The position numbers and the translations under genes are program-made. 64,000 bases of DNA from positions 310,001 through 374,000 of the forward strand of contig JAJGOT010000461.1 in NCBI GenBank assembly GCA_022457155.1, written 5' to 3'. The notes below the pieces were generated by a model. It searched no databases, was not told where the DNA came from, and saw only the letters and a list, made by a program, of their open reading frames with translations. The stretch comes from Cladopsammia gracilis. Lineage: Eukaryota; Cnidaria; Anthozoa; Scleractinia; Dendrophylliidae. Positions 22,201 to 37,200 of this stretch are shown piece by piece. Position 1 is the stretch's first letter. Every line of letters begins with the position of its first letter.

Positions 22201-25200
22201 TATGCAGGACGCGTGTCGTTTATGAACCTAGTATATGGCCTTGCTTGCTATAGTCTCTGGTAGCTCTGTGGTTAGAGCATCCGACTGGTGTAGGGAAGGT
22301 CAGAGGCTCGATCAGGAAGTCAGATTTTTTCGTTGTCCCAAACTCGTGACACTATGAACATTACAGCTTCTACAAAAACAACAACAACAACAAGAGCGAT
22401 AACAACATACCAAAAATTGCCCCCTGATAGGAGACATTTGCTCCGAGCGTGCGCGTTACTGAAATGAACTATTGCCCATGCGCAGTTGAGCTCGAACGGC
22501 CTGAGCGCTAGTCCGCGCAAGTCACCAAGATCACCAAGATACAGACGCATAGAAGTCAAAATGGGCTCAGTCGAAGCATATTGCACTGAAAAAAATGGCA
22601 GAATGACGGGATTTTTTTCGCTCCAACTAAATCATATTTCCCTCCAAAATGTTCACTAGATCCCAGTCTCTTCAAAACCGAGTGTGGATGTTGACATTGC
22701 GCCTATTAAAATGAGTTATACTGCTAAAAGCGATGACCGCGCAGTTGAACTCCATACAAGCCTTTACGTGACATTGGTCACTTCAAGGTCAAAATGACGG
22801 GACTTTTTTTAAGTTATTAAAATATTTTAACGTTTCCAGATATAATTACTGGAATCCGAGTATGGATTTCCGAAAAGTAATTCATAAATGGGCGAAATTT
22901 TGATTTTCCCTTCATGGCGTTTTCGCTGTGATTTTAAGGGTCAAATTGGGGTCTGGGGACGAGTTAAAAATTAGAGGCAAATATCGCCCAATATTTTGCC
23001 ATGCGGCGGTAAGGTGTCATTCAGCGGAAGTTAAATTTTATGTGTCATTTGCAGGCTGGACATTTTAGCAGCTGAAAGAAAAGGCCAACATCGCGGCCGT
23101 GGTTCAAAATGTTTATGAATCGCCTAAGAATATAGAACGTAAATTTCTAGGGATATAACTAGGGATGGGATGTGATCACGCCCAATGCGAAAACAAAGGA
23201 AATAATGAAAGAAAGTTAACTTTCTCATTTATTTTGATTGTTTCTTATAGCACTGGATGGCATATACTAACTTGAAAGTTGAAAACTTTACTTTGACCAA
23301 AAGTGTTTTGTTTACGAACAACAACGCGCCATCTCAACAAGACAAGTATGCCCTCTGTCAGGTAAAGTCTAAATATTTGTATTACAAGGATTTTTCTTAG
23401 TCAGCTTGATTTTCTTTTGCAATGAAATTAATAGTCTTGGAGAACTCTGACCTTGACTCTGCTGCTCAAACTCTCTTGTCGCTTACAGAATTCAAATGGC
23501 GTGTGTATGTGTGTTTGTTGGGGGGGGGGGGGGGGGGGGATGGGGTGGTTGTCAGTTTCTCTTTTCTTGTTTCACATAGACATTCGACAAATGTACTGTT
23601 TAACAATGAATTTTTAATGAAATCACTCCAATTATCCAGAAAATAATAACATGCTAAGAATAACAGGTTTAATGAGTGATACATTTCATCTTGCAGACAA
23701 TCAACTTCACAGATCCATTCTTTGCTCCTCCTGTGGTAGTGGTGACACCAAAACGCAGTAACTACAACAACAGTTCGCGTTTGTCGGGATCTGGCTGTAA
23801 CGCAGTCACCGCCTGGGTTGAGGTAAGAGGAAATTTCCCTCCTTCTCAGCCGTCCTCCTTTACGGGACATTCAACGGTCTATATTCGCTAAAAGGAGTAT
23901 TTTTGTTGGAATTCGATTATTTTTGTGTGGTGGAGTATGGAGAGAGGGGAGATATTGTAGGAAACTTTGTGAATCAAAATCCATCATGGTAATTTACACA
24001 TAAATTGTAATTTACACATAAATTGTAATTTACACATAAATTATAATTTACACGTAAATTGTAATTTACACGTAAATTGTAATTTACACGTAAATTGTAA
24101 TTTACACGTAAATTGTAATTTACACGTAAATTGTAATTTACACGTAAATTGTAATTTACACATAAATTGTAATTTACCCATAAATTGTAATTTACCCGTA
24201 AATTGTAATTTACACGTAAATTGCAATTTACACGTAAATTGTAATTTACACATAAATTGTAATTTACACATAAATTGTCATTTACACATAAGTTGTCATT
24301 TACACATAAATTGTAATTTGCACATAAATTGTAATTTGTACATAAATTGTAATTTACACATAAATTGTAATTTACACATAAATTGTAATTTGCACATAAA
24401 TTGTAATTTGCACATAAATTTGACAGAAGTTTGCTAGTGCAAACTTGTAGTCATTAACGGAAGAACGCTTAAACTCCCCATAGAGTCCAATAAGTTTTAA
24501 AGACTGCGAATTTTGAAAGTTCTCACTAAAAGGGCCGATTGGGTTATTTTGGGAGTTGGAGGGAGATCTTATTAATGGATGGAAATGGAATTCGATTCGG
24601 ACATTTGATGGGCAATTTTTTTTATTTCTGTTTAAATATGAAACAAACGCGAGTTTTAACACTTACTTTGTAATTTTAGCACGCATCTACAACAGACTCG
24701 GAGATTTGCGTCAGAAACTACGACACAACCAACAAGGACGCAATTGAAGTCGATTATTTGGTTATTGGAGGTAGGTAAAAGAGGCAAAGGAAAAATAACT
24801 ACTAATCTTAGTATTAGTATCTCGCTCGGTTAATCCATACAGAACAGTGTGCCAGAAGTCGTAGAGAGAGAACTAATGTTTTTATTACTAAAACGCTATT
24901 AAAGATATGGACGATGAAGGGATGAACAGCTTTTGTCCGCAACGTATTTCAGATCCGCAACAACACCTTTATTCTATACGACGTCCTCCCCCCCAACCCC
25001 CGCCGCCCAAACAGCGCCCCCTACACAGCTTCAACTCTTCCCTCTTCAAGGGAACATTTTATTTATTTTGAGACAAATAATAAGTACTTTACTTTGTTTT
25101 TAACACAATCTTAGACTTGGATCCCTGTTTGGATGTAATCTGTGATTATCACGGTCTGTGTAAGGCCTTTGGACCGTACGATGCTCGTTGCGTGTGCGTG

Positions 25201-28200
25201 GAGAGTTGTCCTTCCTTCCAAGAACCAATATGCTCCTCAAATGGAACGACTTATGACAACAAGTGTCTGTTCGAACAGGAAATGTGTCTGTTACAATTGA
25301 ACTACACAGTGCAACATCCTGGGAGCTGTGAAGGTAAGCATTGACGTCTGATATAATACTTTGAAAAAATCTCGTGTGTTTACAGATAAATTGTTCATTA
25401 TTAAAACAAAGTATGTCGAAAATTATTTTAGGAAAAACTTTTGGGAAGGAAAAGATCTTGAACATCAATAAATGTATATGCTAACAAGTTATTTGCCTTG
25501 TTCTGATAATTCCATTGTGGCCTTTATGATTGATGCTATTTTTTCCGACAATGTTTCTTCAATTAGGTATATACAGTTTCATGTAGCAGTTTTGTGTAGC
25601 GAGATAATACTGGTCACTTGTCAGTACTCATTTGAGTTTTATTCGATTTTATAGGGTTTCCCTTTCAGCGCGGTCGGCGTCACATGCCTCATATACCATC
25701 CCTGGGATACTCTCATTGTGAAGTAGTTCGTTTTCGACCTTTCGTTTTCTATCCTGACAAACTCATCGATGTGCAGATAACTGTCAATCACATTGATACC
25801 AGTGATAAGTCTTATGTCCATGATGCCGCTGTGTCATGGATTGAAGATGTGAGTTACGATCGATTCACTGCGTGCGTGATGGCGGCAGGCTTTAACGAGC
25901 GCAAGTCCAGTGCTAACGTGTCAATAGACTGGATGGCTTATCAGGGAGCTCCAGTGGGTGGAGTTGCTGGTGAGATGCGCATATCGCAGTGGTGGACTGG
26001 AACGACTTGTGAGACGATAAATTTCCCTTCGGTGAGTAATGTTCTTTCCTTTCTAACTTCTTTATCTACCTGGCATTAATTTTTAAACGTTCCTCAGTTA
26101 ACCCCCTAAAGTGCTGCCTAAGATGTGTCATTTCATTTCACTAAAGGCTTCAATCACCAGAGTTTTAAAAACTAAATGCAATTTTGAAGGCAAGGACCAA
26201 CGTCACAAAACAGAAGCACCGGATCCAAATTGAGGATTTAATCAGCTATAAATAATAGCAATAAACGAAAAAAAGCAAGGCTGATTCTTTCTTTCTTTCT
26301 TTCTTTCTTTCTAGGAAGAAAGGCCTTGCCTTTTGAAATATTGGATAAATTTCATTATATTCCTTCACTGTCGAATCAGCCTTGCTTTTTTTCGTTTATT
26401 ATTAAAAACTACACTTAAAATAGTTCAGTGCACCCCGGCAATTTTACCTTCCTTCGCCTGGCCCGCTTAAACTTTGTATTTGTTTTTGAAGCAAGAAATA
26501 ATTAATAATATTACAGCTTGCACAACACGCCACTGATTGAATGAAATGCTGTTTGCTTGCCTATCATCAAATGATTTATGCACGCAAGGAATTGCGAAAA
26601 CTACCGATCGACAGTTGAAGAAATAACCGCATTAGGTAATAATGTGGGATTTAGAATAAGCGGAAACAAAGGACCTGATGTCCAATACTGAGGTGATACG
26701 ACTGCATTTTGCACGAATAAAATCGGTGAACAAAGAACTGTTGAAATAGGAAAAGCAATTATCATTCTAATCTCAGTTATTGTTTGGCAATTTAAACACT
26801 CCTTCGCTGCTTGTAAAACCATTCGGCCGCGATCTCGTCAATGACACACTCGTACTTGTTTACAAAATGTCATTTTACTTTTTTCGTTGGAAATAGGTAA
26901 AATTTTCAAAGGAACCGTCAGTTTTCGTTACCGCAGCACATCACCATGCAGGACTGAGGAGGGATGCTGCCAGTATTTGGTTAGAGGACGTCACACAATC
27001 TTCCTTCAAAATGTGCTTGAGGGAACTGCAAAATTATGCAGGCTCTCACGAAGATATCTATGTTGTAAGTATCACAGTCTTCAATGTTGAAGAGCTCTCA
27101 ATTTGCAACCTAACTTTCACGTACGCGCAAATAGATTGTGGAAGGTTTTGGAAAGATTGCGAAGGGAGCTTTTTTTTTTTACAAAGAAATGCATGAAGTG
27201 AAAAAACCCAACTTACAATTTCTCGAACCACAGCTACATTTCTCTGTTTGTGTCGTTCGGAATTTGGAAAAGACACTAGTTTTAAAAGTTTGAAAATTTT
27301 AGATTAATCAGACAATGATTTTGAACCCCCGCCTCCCTCCAACTACAGACATCGCGCCAATTGTGAAACAGACATCGCGCGAATGGTTAAATTTCATACT
27401 AATGTACAATCACGATTTTTGTTTTTCTTAACTTTTTGTGTAGAGCTGGCTAGCATATTCGTCTCTTCATAGGCCTCTGTTTTCAGAACACGCTTCGGTT
27501 TATTTTGCAAACTTACAATCTCCGGCGGTGGATTACAATAATGCCTTCTGCAAGGTCAGTAGTTTCTATTTCTTGTTGTTTTCTGTTTCTTGTCTTTCTG
27601 TTGAAGTCAAATCGCAGTTTGAATGGCTTTTAAAATAACTTCGTCAATGAAACATCTGCCCATTTTTTAACAATAATTTTGTGATTTTTTTAGGATATTT
27701 ACTTTACTAAGGTGTATAAAAATGCCCCAAGCGTTTTTGTATCCGCGAATCACACCTCGAATGGCGGAAATCGGGACCCCATGCACAATTCCATAACCGC
27801 TTGGGTTGAGGTAAGTTGACGGTCTGCATGTTGGATCATGGTAGAATTTCCATTTTGTTAAAAACAAACGAAGTTTCCTTTGATGATCAGTTTTAAACTT
27901 TTGTTTGACCTTACTTCTCGATTTGATAATTTTTATCCGTTCTTAAATTTAATAAAATTCGAAGATAGCGTTTTTAGCTATCAAACTATAGAGGTAACGA
28001 AGTCAAGAAGGGCAGTTTAATTGTGTAGATGGAACTAAATCTACAAACTGAGAATAGTATCCTTCTTGCATAAAAGACACATTCGTACTCAGATGAAATA
28101 TAGTATGCTTAAAAGAAATTGATCCAGCTTTCTAAGCCAAAAAGCTGAAAGAGCTGAGCTTAGGAGTGTCAGCAGTATCGCAGCCCACACAAATTTTTAT

Positions 28201-31200
28201 GGGAAAGTGCTCCGGTGGAAATGTTGTGTACGGCCAGTTGTTAATGAGGCATTGTTTTACCGTGATTCATATTTGCATAATCATAACGAGTATTACACGT
28301 ATACCTAATTATCATCAGTGTTCTTAATTAAATCATGATTATTTACCTGCTTTTTGTTCTGCAGTACATCAACACGACAGCAGCTCGAGTTTGTTTAAAG
28401 GAATTGTATGAGTCAAAGTATGACCCGCTCTCAATATCATACACTGTCTTGTCAGGTAATTAGCACATGTCAGATTGACTAACATAAAGCCTGAAAATCA
28501 GTTACGAATGGAGGAATGAATGAATGGAGTAATCCTCCCGTTAAATTAGAAACTTTGCTGAATCTAACGTGAAGGGCTGTAACTATATCCTTTTCTTTTT
28601 ACATCAACAGATATATGCCAGCCAGGATGGAGTTTCTTTGGTGGTTACTGCTACTTTAAGAGTCACGCATGCGCCACATGGCTGACCGCTGAATCAAACT
28701 GTACTGCAATGAGCTCGAATCTGGTGACGATTCACAATCAAGAAGAAAATGTGTACGTACAGCACAGGCACAACGGAGAAAAATCTTGGATTGGACTTAA
28801 TGATCGAAGCGTGGAGGGCTCTTTCGTGTGGACGAACAAAAAAATTAGCAGTTTTAGGTACTGGGCTCCGCAACAACCAAACGACTGGAAAAACGAAGAC
28901 TGTGTGCACACTCTTGGCGTCAAGCATGGGTACCGTTGGAATGATGTACCGTGTGATAACTGCTACAACTTCACTTGTTTTACAGGTAATAAGCATATCC
29001 AGTATACTCGCGATTTCTTTTGGCTGATGTAGAGGAACTGAAGAAAATTATTTTTATCAGAACTTGATAATTGAATATGCCATTTTAGTTGACATCATCT
29101 ATCCACAGCAAAGTCGTAGAAAACACTCCTCTTTTTTGTTGCTGGGAATGCATGCGTCAGAAGTCAAGTGGAAGTTGAAGTGTAAATGATTCCAAGTAAA
29201 TTATGAATGGCTACCGACACTGCGGAAAAAGACCGATTTATCAGGCCCACAGCTTTAATGGAAGAAAAAGTACAAGGCCAAAAGACCATTAAAACACTTA
29301 ACAAAATTATAACAACCAGCTTTCAAAATAACAATTGATTGCTCACTTTCCTGAACCTCTCTCCAATGTTCATATATTGCAACTAAGTTGAATGCGGCGT
29401 ATTAGGGGGGGGGGGGGGGGGGGAGAGGTTTGGTAGTTGGCAGTAAAATCAGGTTCATTCCTCCCTCTGCGTAGTTATACTGAGGCCGTTGGAATCTTCT
29501 CTATGGCCACTTGTGGAATGGCTGATAATGGTCTTGCGCGGATGCATGTGGCCAATCAATCTCCACCTACAACGTTTCACTGCAAGAATATGTAACAAGT
29601 AGCCGGTTACGGCTTCACAAGTGAGCCGCTTGGTTCCAGTTTTCACACTTAGTGGATGGCGGACTTGTTCAAATAAAACAAATTTTGTTTTTGAAAACAT
29701 TGAACTTTAAAAGAGAAACATGTCTTAGCGTGACATAAATATCCATTGTGTGAAATCAGAGAAAACTGGACGTATATATATTGCATGAAATTACGTTGCC
29801 ACGTCACCCAGTAAAAGCACTTACATTTTGTTAAGTGAGCACATTGCCATGTATGGCAACGGCTCACTTAATAATAAAATACGTGCAACGATTTTCAGTG
29901 ATTCTCAGTAGCTCTACGACCCAATTATTTATTATAGAAAAAATAATTATCTAGTTTTTTTACAGTAAGCATTTTTTGGTTTAAACTGACAGTTTCCTTT
30001 CTTACCAGACTTGGACGAGTGTACTACTAACTCGTATACGTGTGACGTCAATGCCACTTGTCAGAATACCTTAGGATCATACTCCTGTACCTGTAAAGCT
30101 GGATTTACAGGAGATGGACAAATCTGTAGTGGTAAGAAAGCCGGGAAAAATATTCATTGCACCAGTAGCTCCCGATAACGTTTCTGTAGTCTAATTAGCA
30201 AAATAGAAGTAGAAATTAAAATGACACTTTCTCCCATGGTTTCGGTAATTAAGCCGTTCGTTAATTGTTATGTTCTGTTTTGTTTGCCGAGCAATCTTAA
30301 ATGAAGGACTTTAACGGCTATTGTTGACATCATCTATTCACAGCACAGTCGTAGAAAACACTTCAAGTTTTTATTGCTGGGAATGCATGCGCGTCAGAAG
30401 TCAAGTGGAAGTGGAAGTGTAAATGATTCCAAGTAAATTAAGAATGGCTACCAACACTACGGAAAAAGACCGATTTATCAGGCCGACAGCTTCAATGAAA
30501 GGAAAAGTAGAAGACCAAAAGATCGTTAAAACACTTAACAAAATACCAACCGAAGGGCTTTTGGAAAACCATCAAGAAGATACTTCCGAAGAACGCTGAC
30601 AATGCTCAACTTCAGTCAGTTAAAGTCGATGGTGAATCAATAAGTGGCAAATTTGAAATGGCAAATGCCCTAAACCGTTATTTTATCACCATAATCAAAC
30701 TGGCTACGAATAATACATCCTTGTCGTCTGTCACTCATACTTAGCACTTACTTACTTAGATCTCTCCGCGCCAGGAGGCGCATAAGGCCTTAACCCTCGT
30801 CTTCCAACCCGCTCTGTCTTCCGCTATGACTTTGACTTCTCTCCAGCTGTTCCACCCTTCGCTCCTAACGCTACCCTGCAGTTATCGGTTGCATCTTTTC
30901 TCAAGACGTGCCCGATCCAGTTCCAGCGTCTCCTGCGGATCTCCTTTCGCTCTTTTTCCACAGTTCGTCTCCACGTGGTCTTTGGTCGACCTACTGCCCG
31001 TTTCCCTTCCGGTTATACTGTCACTCATAATGATGCACTTACTCCATTTACCGATCAAACTTTCGATCTCAACTTTATCACAGAGCGGTTTAGGTATCGT
31101 CAGTTATGTTCAATTAACTCAGACAAAGCATCCGGGATAGACATGATACCTGCTCGCTTACTAAAGGACAGTGCCCCTGTAACTTCTCAGTCCATCACAT

Positions 31201-34200
31201 ATCTAATTTATATCTCCTTGAAGTCTGCATGTTTCCCAAACGACTGGAAGAGCTCTAGAGCTTACACCAATTCATAAGTCTGCCGCAAAGGACAATCATG
31301 ATCCCGACAACTATCAACCTATTTCGGTACTCCCCATCATATAGAAAATTCTAGAAAGAGCAGTAAGTCAACAACTAAAGAGTTACTTGGAAGAGAACAA
31401 ACTCTTGAGCAAGTTTCAATTTGGCTTTCGTAGGAATCACTCTACTCAGTTATCCGTCGCATACTTTACTGATAATATACTGAGAGCGATGGACCAATGA
31501 AAACTCTCCGGTGCTTTATTTATCGATTTTTTTCGTAACGAGAGAAACCGTTGGAATCTTCTCTATGGCCACTTGTGGAATGGCTGATAATGGTCTTGCG
31601 CGGATGCATGTGGCCAATCAATCTCCATCTGCAACGTTTCACTAAAAGAATATATAACAAGTAGCCGGTTACTGCTTCACAAGTGGGCCGCTTGGTCCCA
31701 TTTTTCATACTTAGTGGATGGCGGACTTGTTCAAATAAAGCAAATTTTGTTTTCAAAACATTGAACTTTAAAAGAGAAACATGTCTTAGCGTGACATAAA
31801 TATACACTGTGTGAAATCAGAGAGAACTGTATGACGTATTGCATGAAATTACGTTGCCACGTCACCCAGGAAAAGCATTTACATTTTGTTAAGTGAGCAC
31901 ATTGCCATGTATGGCAACGGCTCACTTAATAATAAAATACGTGCAACGATTTTCGAGATTCTCAGTAGATCTACGAGCCAATTATGTATTATTGAAGAAA
32001 CGATTATCTCTCGTTAATTGTTCTGTTCTGTTTTGTTTGTTGAGCAGTCTTAAATGAAGGACTTTAACGGCTACAGAAAGAATATTAGCCAGCATCTGTG
32101 ATACTTACACGAATTCTCATTGCACGTCAGATGCAGACGAATGTTCTACCAATTCACACAGCTGTGACGTGAATGCTGGATGCAACAATACCTTAGGATC
32201 CTACACATGTTCGTGCAAAGCGGGATGGAAGGATATGCACTGGTAATTGTTTTTCTTTTCTTTTAAGGTGGCTTCCTAAGGTTAAACCAAAGCAGCTACA
32301 CTAACTATCATGAGTTCTTAGCTCACGACATTTGCCAACACATATTTATGCTTATTTATCAATTGTCACTGTTTTGGTAGTGGTGGTTGCATGGCAACAG
32401 AGCATCTAAAGAATGGCAAATATTATGTAAGAATCGATTTTTAAAATTCATTAATCTTTTCGAGTTTCCTTCAGTGAATTTTTGTTAACACCGAAGGAAA
32501 CGTGAGAAAATAAGCGTTTCCGTGGTCTTATTAGCAAAGAAGGAGTAGAAATTAAAATGACACTTTCTGCCATGAATATGTTGTTTTTAACCCGTGAATA
32601 AGCTCATGCGTCATGAACGGGTTATCGGTAAACGGAGACAGATATGCAAACGAGTACTCGCTCGCTCACTCGCACCTTCCATTAGCTGTAAACTTAGTGA
32701 CGTAAAGCTTTGTTACGAATGCGTTTCGTAACAAAAATTACGTGAATCCAGCAATAACAATAACTAAATTATTGTAAACGAATATAAACAACAATACGCT
32801 TAAAGATATTTCGCATTTGGAATTTAATGCAGCATTAAAATCGATCTAAAATGATTTTTCAACCGAGACACGCGTTTCGATGCATATCTACCTTGAAGTA
32901 ATTAAATTTATCCCGTTCTAAGTCAGTGATCACGGTGGCCAAGTGGTTTAACCCATTGACACCTGAACCGCCCGAAACCGCCCGTACAAGACTCCACTGC
33001 TTTAAAAAATTGCAACTTTCTCTATCGTACGAACATTGCCTTAACTAGCAGTTGTGAGCATTGACTAGAAAGTCCCTCAAATTGAGATACCCAATAAACA
33101 CAAAAAAGTCAGCGATTTTTGCAGAATATCAGCGTTTGAATTTGGACAATAACAAAAATGACCGTTTTTAATGTCATAGAATAACAACAAAAATCACGTT
33201 TTTGCCTTTAGTTTTTTTATTCAAATCATCTTGGCAAACCCAAAAGTCAACGTTCACACCAAAATTCAGTCCTAGTCCTAGCTTAGCAGTGAATATTTTT
33301 GCTCTTATTCGTTGCTCAGGCCGAGCTACAGCCCCTCGTTCTAGTGCATACTGACCTTGCCTCGATTTTCAACATCATCACCGCACTGCATGCTGGGAAA
33401 TAGCCACAAATTTTTGACAGCGTTCGTTCCTTTCCCCACACATTTCATATTTATACTTAGTCCACAGCCACTCTGACCCACCACCGAAATTTCGCGCTTG
33501 TTGTGCTCTTCAGTGGTCGCAACGTACTTCCAAAATATACAGTGGTAGGTCGAGAAATTCATCCAGAGTCGATTCCCAAGGCTACTTCGTTTCGTGGCGG
33601 CCATTTTTCCAGTTCAACGAGCAACGAGCCAAATTCGTAAACTAAGTACAACAGCTAACTCGCTTCATTGAGAAAATGGACTCTGAACTACCTTCAAGCT
33701 TAATGATGGTCATCAGGCAGCTACTAAAGATGAAAAATGGCTGTGAACTTACCAATAATCGCAGATACACCATATTTCAACCTTTATTGCAATTCAACGA
33801 AGCAAACTGACAACGTCACAATCACGTTTCCAGTAAACTCAAGCCTTCAGTGTTTTAGAACAGCGGCACTTTCGATGGTAACCTCAAATATGGAGTCATG
33901 AAATCCTTTATATGCAGAAAATCACTCAAAAACGTAAAAATTCTCAGGAGTCAATGGGTTAAAGCGAGGAATGACAGCCGAAAGGCCCGAAGTTCAAATC
34001 TCGCTCGGGATTCCTTTTTTTCTTCTTTTCTTTCTTTTTTGGACTGAACATTATGAAAGTGATGTACCGTATTTTTTTTGGCGTTTGTCAAAAATCCTTA
34101 CGATTAATTTTAAAAACATATTGAACTGTGTCAGTGTGAAAACATAAGATTACCGCAATATTGCGTTACGCGTTAGCATTTCTTATTCACGGGTTGGCTC

Positions 34201-37200
34201 TTAGGGTGAATTTACACTGTCGCGTAATTTTTACGTGCGTAAATATAAGAGACGATGTATGAACAGCTTGCGCAAAAGTTTACGTGAGCAGTTCATACAT
34301 CGTCTCTTATTTTTATTTACGCACGTAAAAATTACGCGACAATGGAAATCCACCCTTAGGAGCCTTTGATTGTATATAGTGTCCCATTTCACATACGTTT
34401 CATTTGCTTTGTTGACCTGCTCCCACAACTGTGATATTGGTTTTGGTATTTCAGCCTTTTGTTAATTGTTCTGTTCTGTTCTGTTCTGTTTCATTTGTCG
34501 AGCAATCTTAACTGGGGGAGTTTAACGGCTACAGAGAGAATATTAGCCAGCATCTGTGATACTTACACGAATTCTCATTGCACGTTAGATGTAGACGAGT
34601 GTTCTACTAACTCACACAGCTGTGACGTCAACGCTGGATGCAACAATACCCTAGGATCCTACACATGTTCGTGCAAAGCAGGATTCGCAGGAGATGGAAG
34701 GACATGCACTGGTAATTGTTTTTCTTTTCTTTTAATGTGGCTGCCAAGGGCTTAACCAAAAACAGCTACACTAACTATTAAGAGTTGACGAGTTCTACAC
34801 TAACCATCATGAGTTCTTAGCTCACGACATTTGCCAACACATATTGATGCTCATTTATCAGTTGCCACTGTTTTGGTAGTGGTGGTTGCATGGCAACAGA
34901 GCATTTAAAGAATGTCGGGCAAATATTATCCGAGAACTGACTTTTAAAGTTTTTTAATCTTTCCAATTTTCCTGCCGTTAAATTTTTTTTAACACCGAAG
35001 GAAACGCGAGAAAATATGCGGTGAAGTTTGATTTTTGGGTTTGCCAAAAAATAAAAATATCGGAAAAACCATCATGTGAGCGTGCGCAAAATTACTAAAG
35101 CTCGCCTATTAAATTGAAGGGTGTTTCATGCACACCAAGATAAAATCTTTGATTTCTGCTGAGGAGGGTCGGATGAACAGCCACAATTTAACTACTAAAA
35201 TCTTCCATGTGTGGCGTTCCTGATAATCGATCTCCGCTCTTTCTGCTCTCTTCTGGAATGACTAGCAACGCATATGGGATAGAAGTAAGCGGTCACTGAG
35301 TGTTTATTGTGGTTTAGATACGAACCAATAAGGGCGAAACAGCTGTCCGTGTCTGCTTTTTAGCTTTGTTGTAGAAAATTGATGTGCCTTAGCGAAGTTA
35401 ATCTGGAGGACGGTATCGACCCTTTCTCTTTGCTAGATTGGAGTGCCGTCTGAAGTTCGAGTCCGAGTCAAGTTCGACTCACGAGTCCAGTTCGAGTCAA
35501 CTTAAAAAATATATCATTTTATTCCTGTTTCATGCTTTTTTTAAAACGATTATTGTTGTCTAAATGGTCTCACAGTGGTATATAGCCCGAAGAAAAATCA
35601 TTTGAGATATTAAAGACAAAAGTTTATTTTATTCACACCTGTACCTGGACTTCAATTTGCTATTCGTACGGGATCCGGAGTTCTTGCCGATCCAAAATAT
35701 TATATCTTTGTTTAGATGCATTAAGCGATTTCAGTGAGCGTTGATTTGATTCAGACTAACGAGCTAAGTTCATCAAGAAAGTCCGGGAGGGGTACTCAAC
35801 AAAGTTTAGTACGGGCATGCTCCGCCCCGAGGTCCAAACCCTTACCCTTTCATATACCGTTTTTGACAGAAAAGGTATCCCTTTCATATACCTTTCATTG
35901 AAAATGGACCCCCTTTATATAACCGTTACGTACATCTGTTTGATATATTTTGAAAGGCTCTTTTTATAATACTTAAATGACAGTTTTTCCCAACCATTTT
36001 TATACATAACTTCAACTCGTGTTTTCCCTACCCTTTCCTATTTTTCGTGAAATCCCTATTCATCATATACTTCAACTCGTGAAAACCCCACCCTTTCATA
36101 TACCTCCAGCCTAAAAAAGGTACCCTTTTCGGGCGGAGCATCCACGTATAGCGCATTATAGGGAGTACCTCCTCCCGGGCAAGAAAGTAATGTTTATGTT
36201 TCTTTCCATGATTTAATGACGTTTAAAGGGACATTTGTGCCACCTACCAATTTTAAGCTGTTCGGATGCCTAATAGCTGAAAATCCAACAGGCCGAAAGT
36301 TTTAGGAATTATATCCTTTTCTCTGAAAAAGTTAGCTCAAGTATATTGATTTTGAACGCCTTTTCGAATCACTGTTTGCATTGATCCAGTGTGGTGCAGT
36401 AGATCGTTCACGGTATTGCAGTTAAAACGTTCTAAATTTTTTAAGGTAGCTATTTGCCTCCCGTAATTTTTAGCTGGACAATCTGAGAACAAAAATAGCA
36501 TTTTTCATCCTCTCCAAAACGTCAGGCGTAGTTTTTATTAGGATCGAAAACATCAGTTAAGGTCGCGGGGGATACTTGGCCATGAATAAATTCATAAGGC
36601 AAAATTTTGGCAGGGGTGTCACTTTTAAAAACGTTGTATCGTGAAGGTTTGAAAGCCGATTTCGCTAAAATTTAACAGAGATATTGGCGAATAATGGAAG
36701 TGCGTAAGGATTGTTTTTTACTGAAGGGATCGCGCTTGCTATAAGCCGCTATACAATACTGTAAGCCGCTAAAGTTATCTTTTCTTAAAAGGTGGTTTTG
36801 TGTCCAAGTTTGCTCCTCGAGAAGAACACAAAGCAAGTTGATTTCCCCACTCACTGATCCGTCAAAACGTCTATTGTGTCATATCTGACTCTGATTTTTT
36901 GATTTCAACTTTAATTAAAAGTTATTAGCTTTTAAAGGAGTAAAGTTGTCCAAGTTAGAATTTGAAACCTCATAACCTCCCTTTGAAAGCCTATTTAAAA
37001 ATTTCGAGTCAGATATGACAATCTACAATACACATAGTTTACCTCCTTGCAGTGTCAACTCATGAAATTCTCTATCCGCGCTGAATTCTTGGACACAAAA
37101 TTGCTTGTTTTTACGCTTCCGAAGGCTTCCCGAGCAAACACGAATGCAAAAAATATAAATTTATGGTAATTTTGCTAATTTAAATCCACGCGCTATTGTC

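Noticed and set aside
24041..24271. Open frame of repeated KLQFTC units
   Set aside because: It is the 18-bp tandem repeat read in frame.
32925..34016. A functional tRNA gene interrupted by an insertion
   Set aside because: Acceptor-stem ends do not pair, so a tRNA-derived SINE is the better reading.
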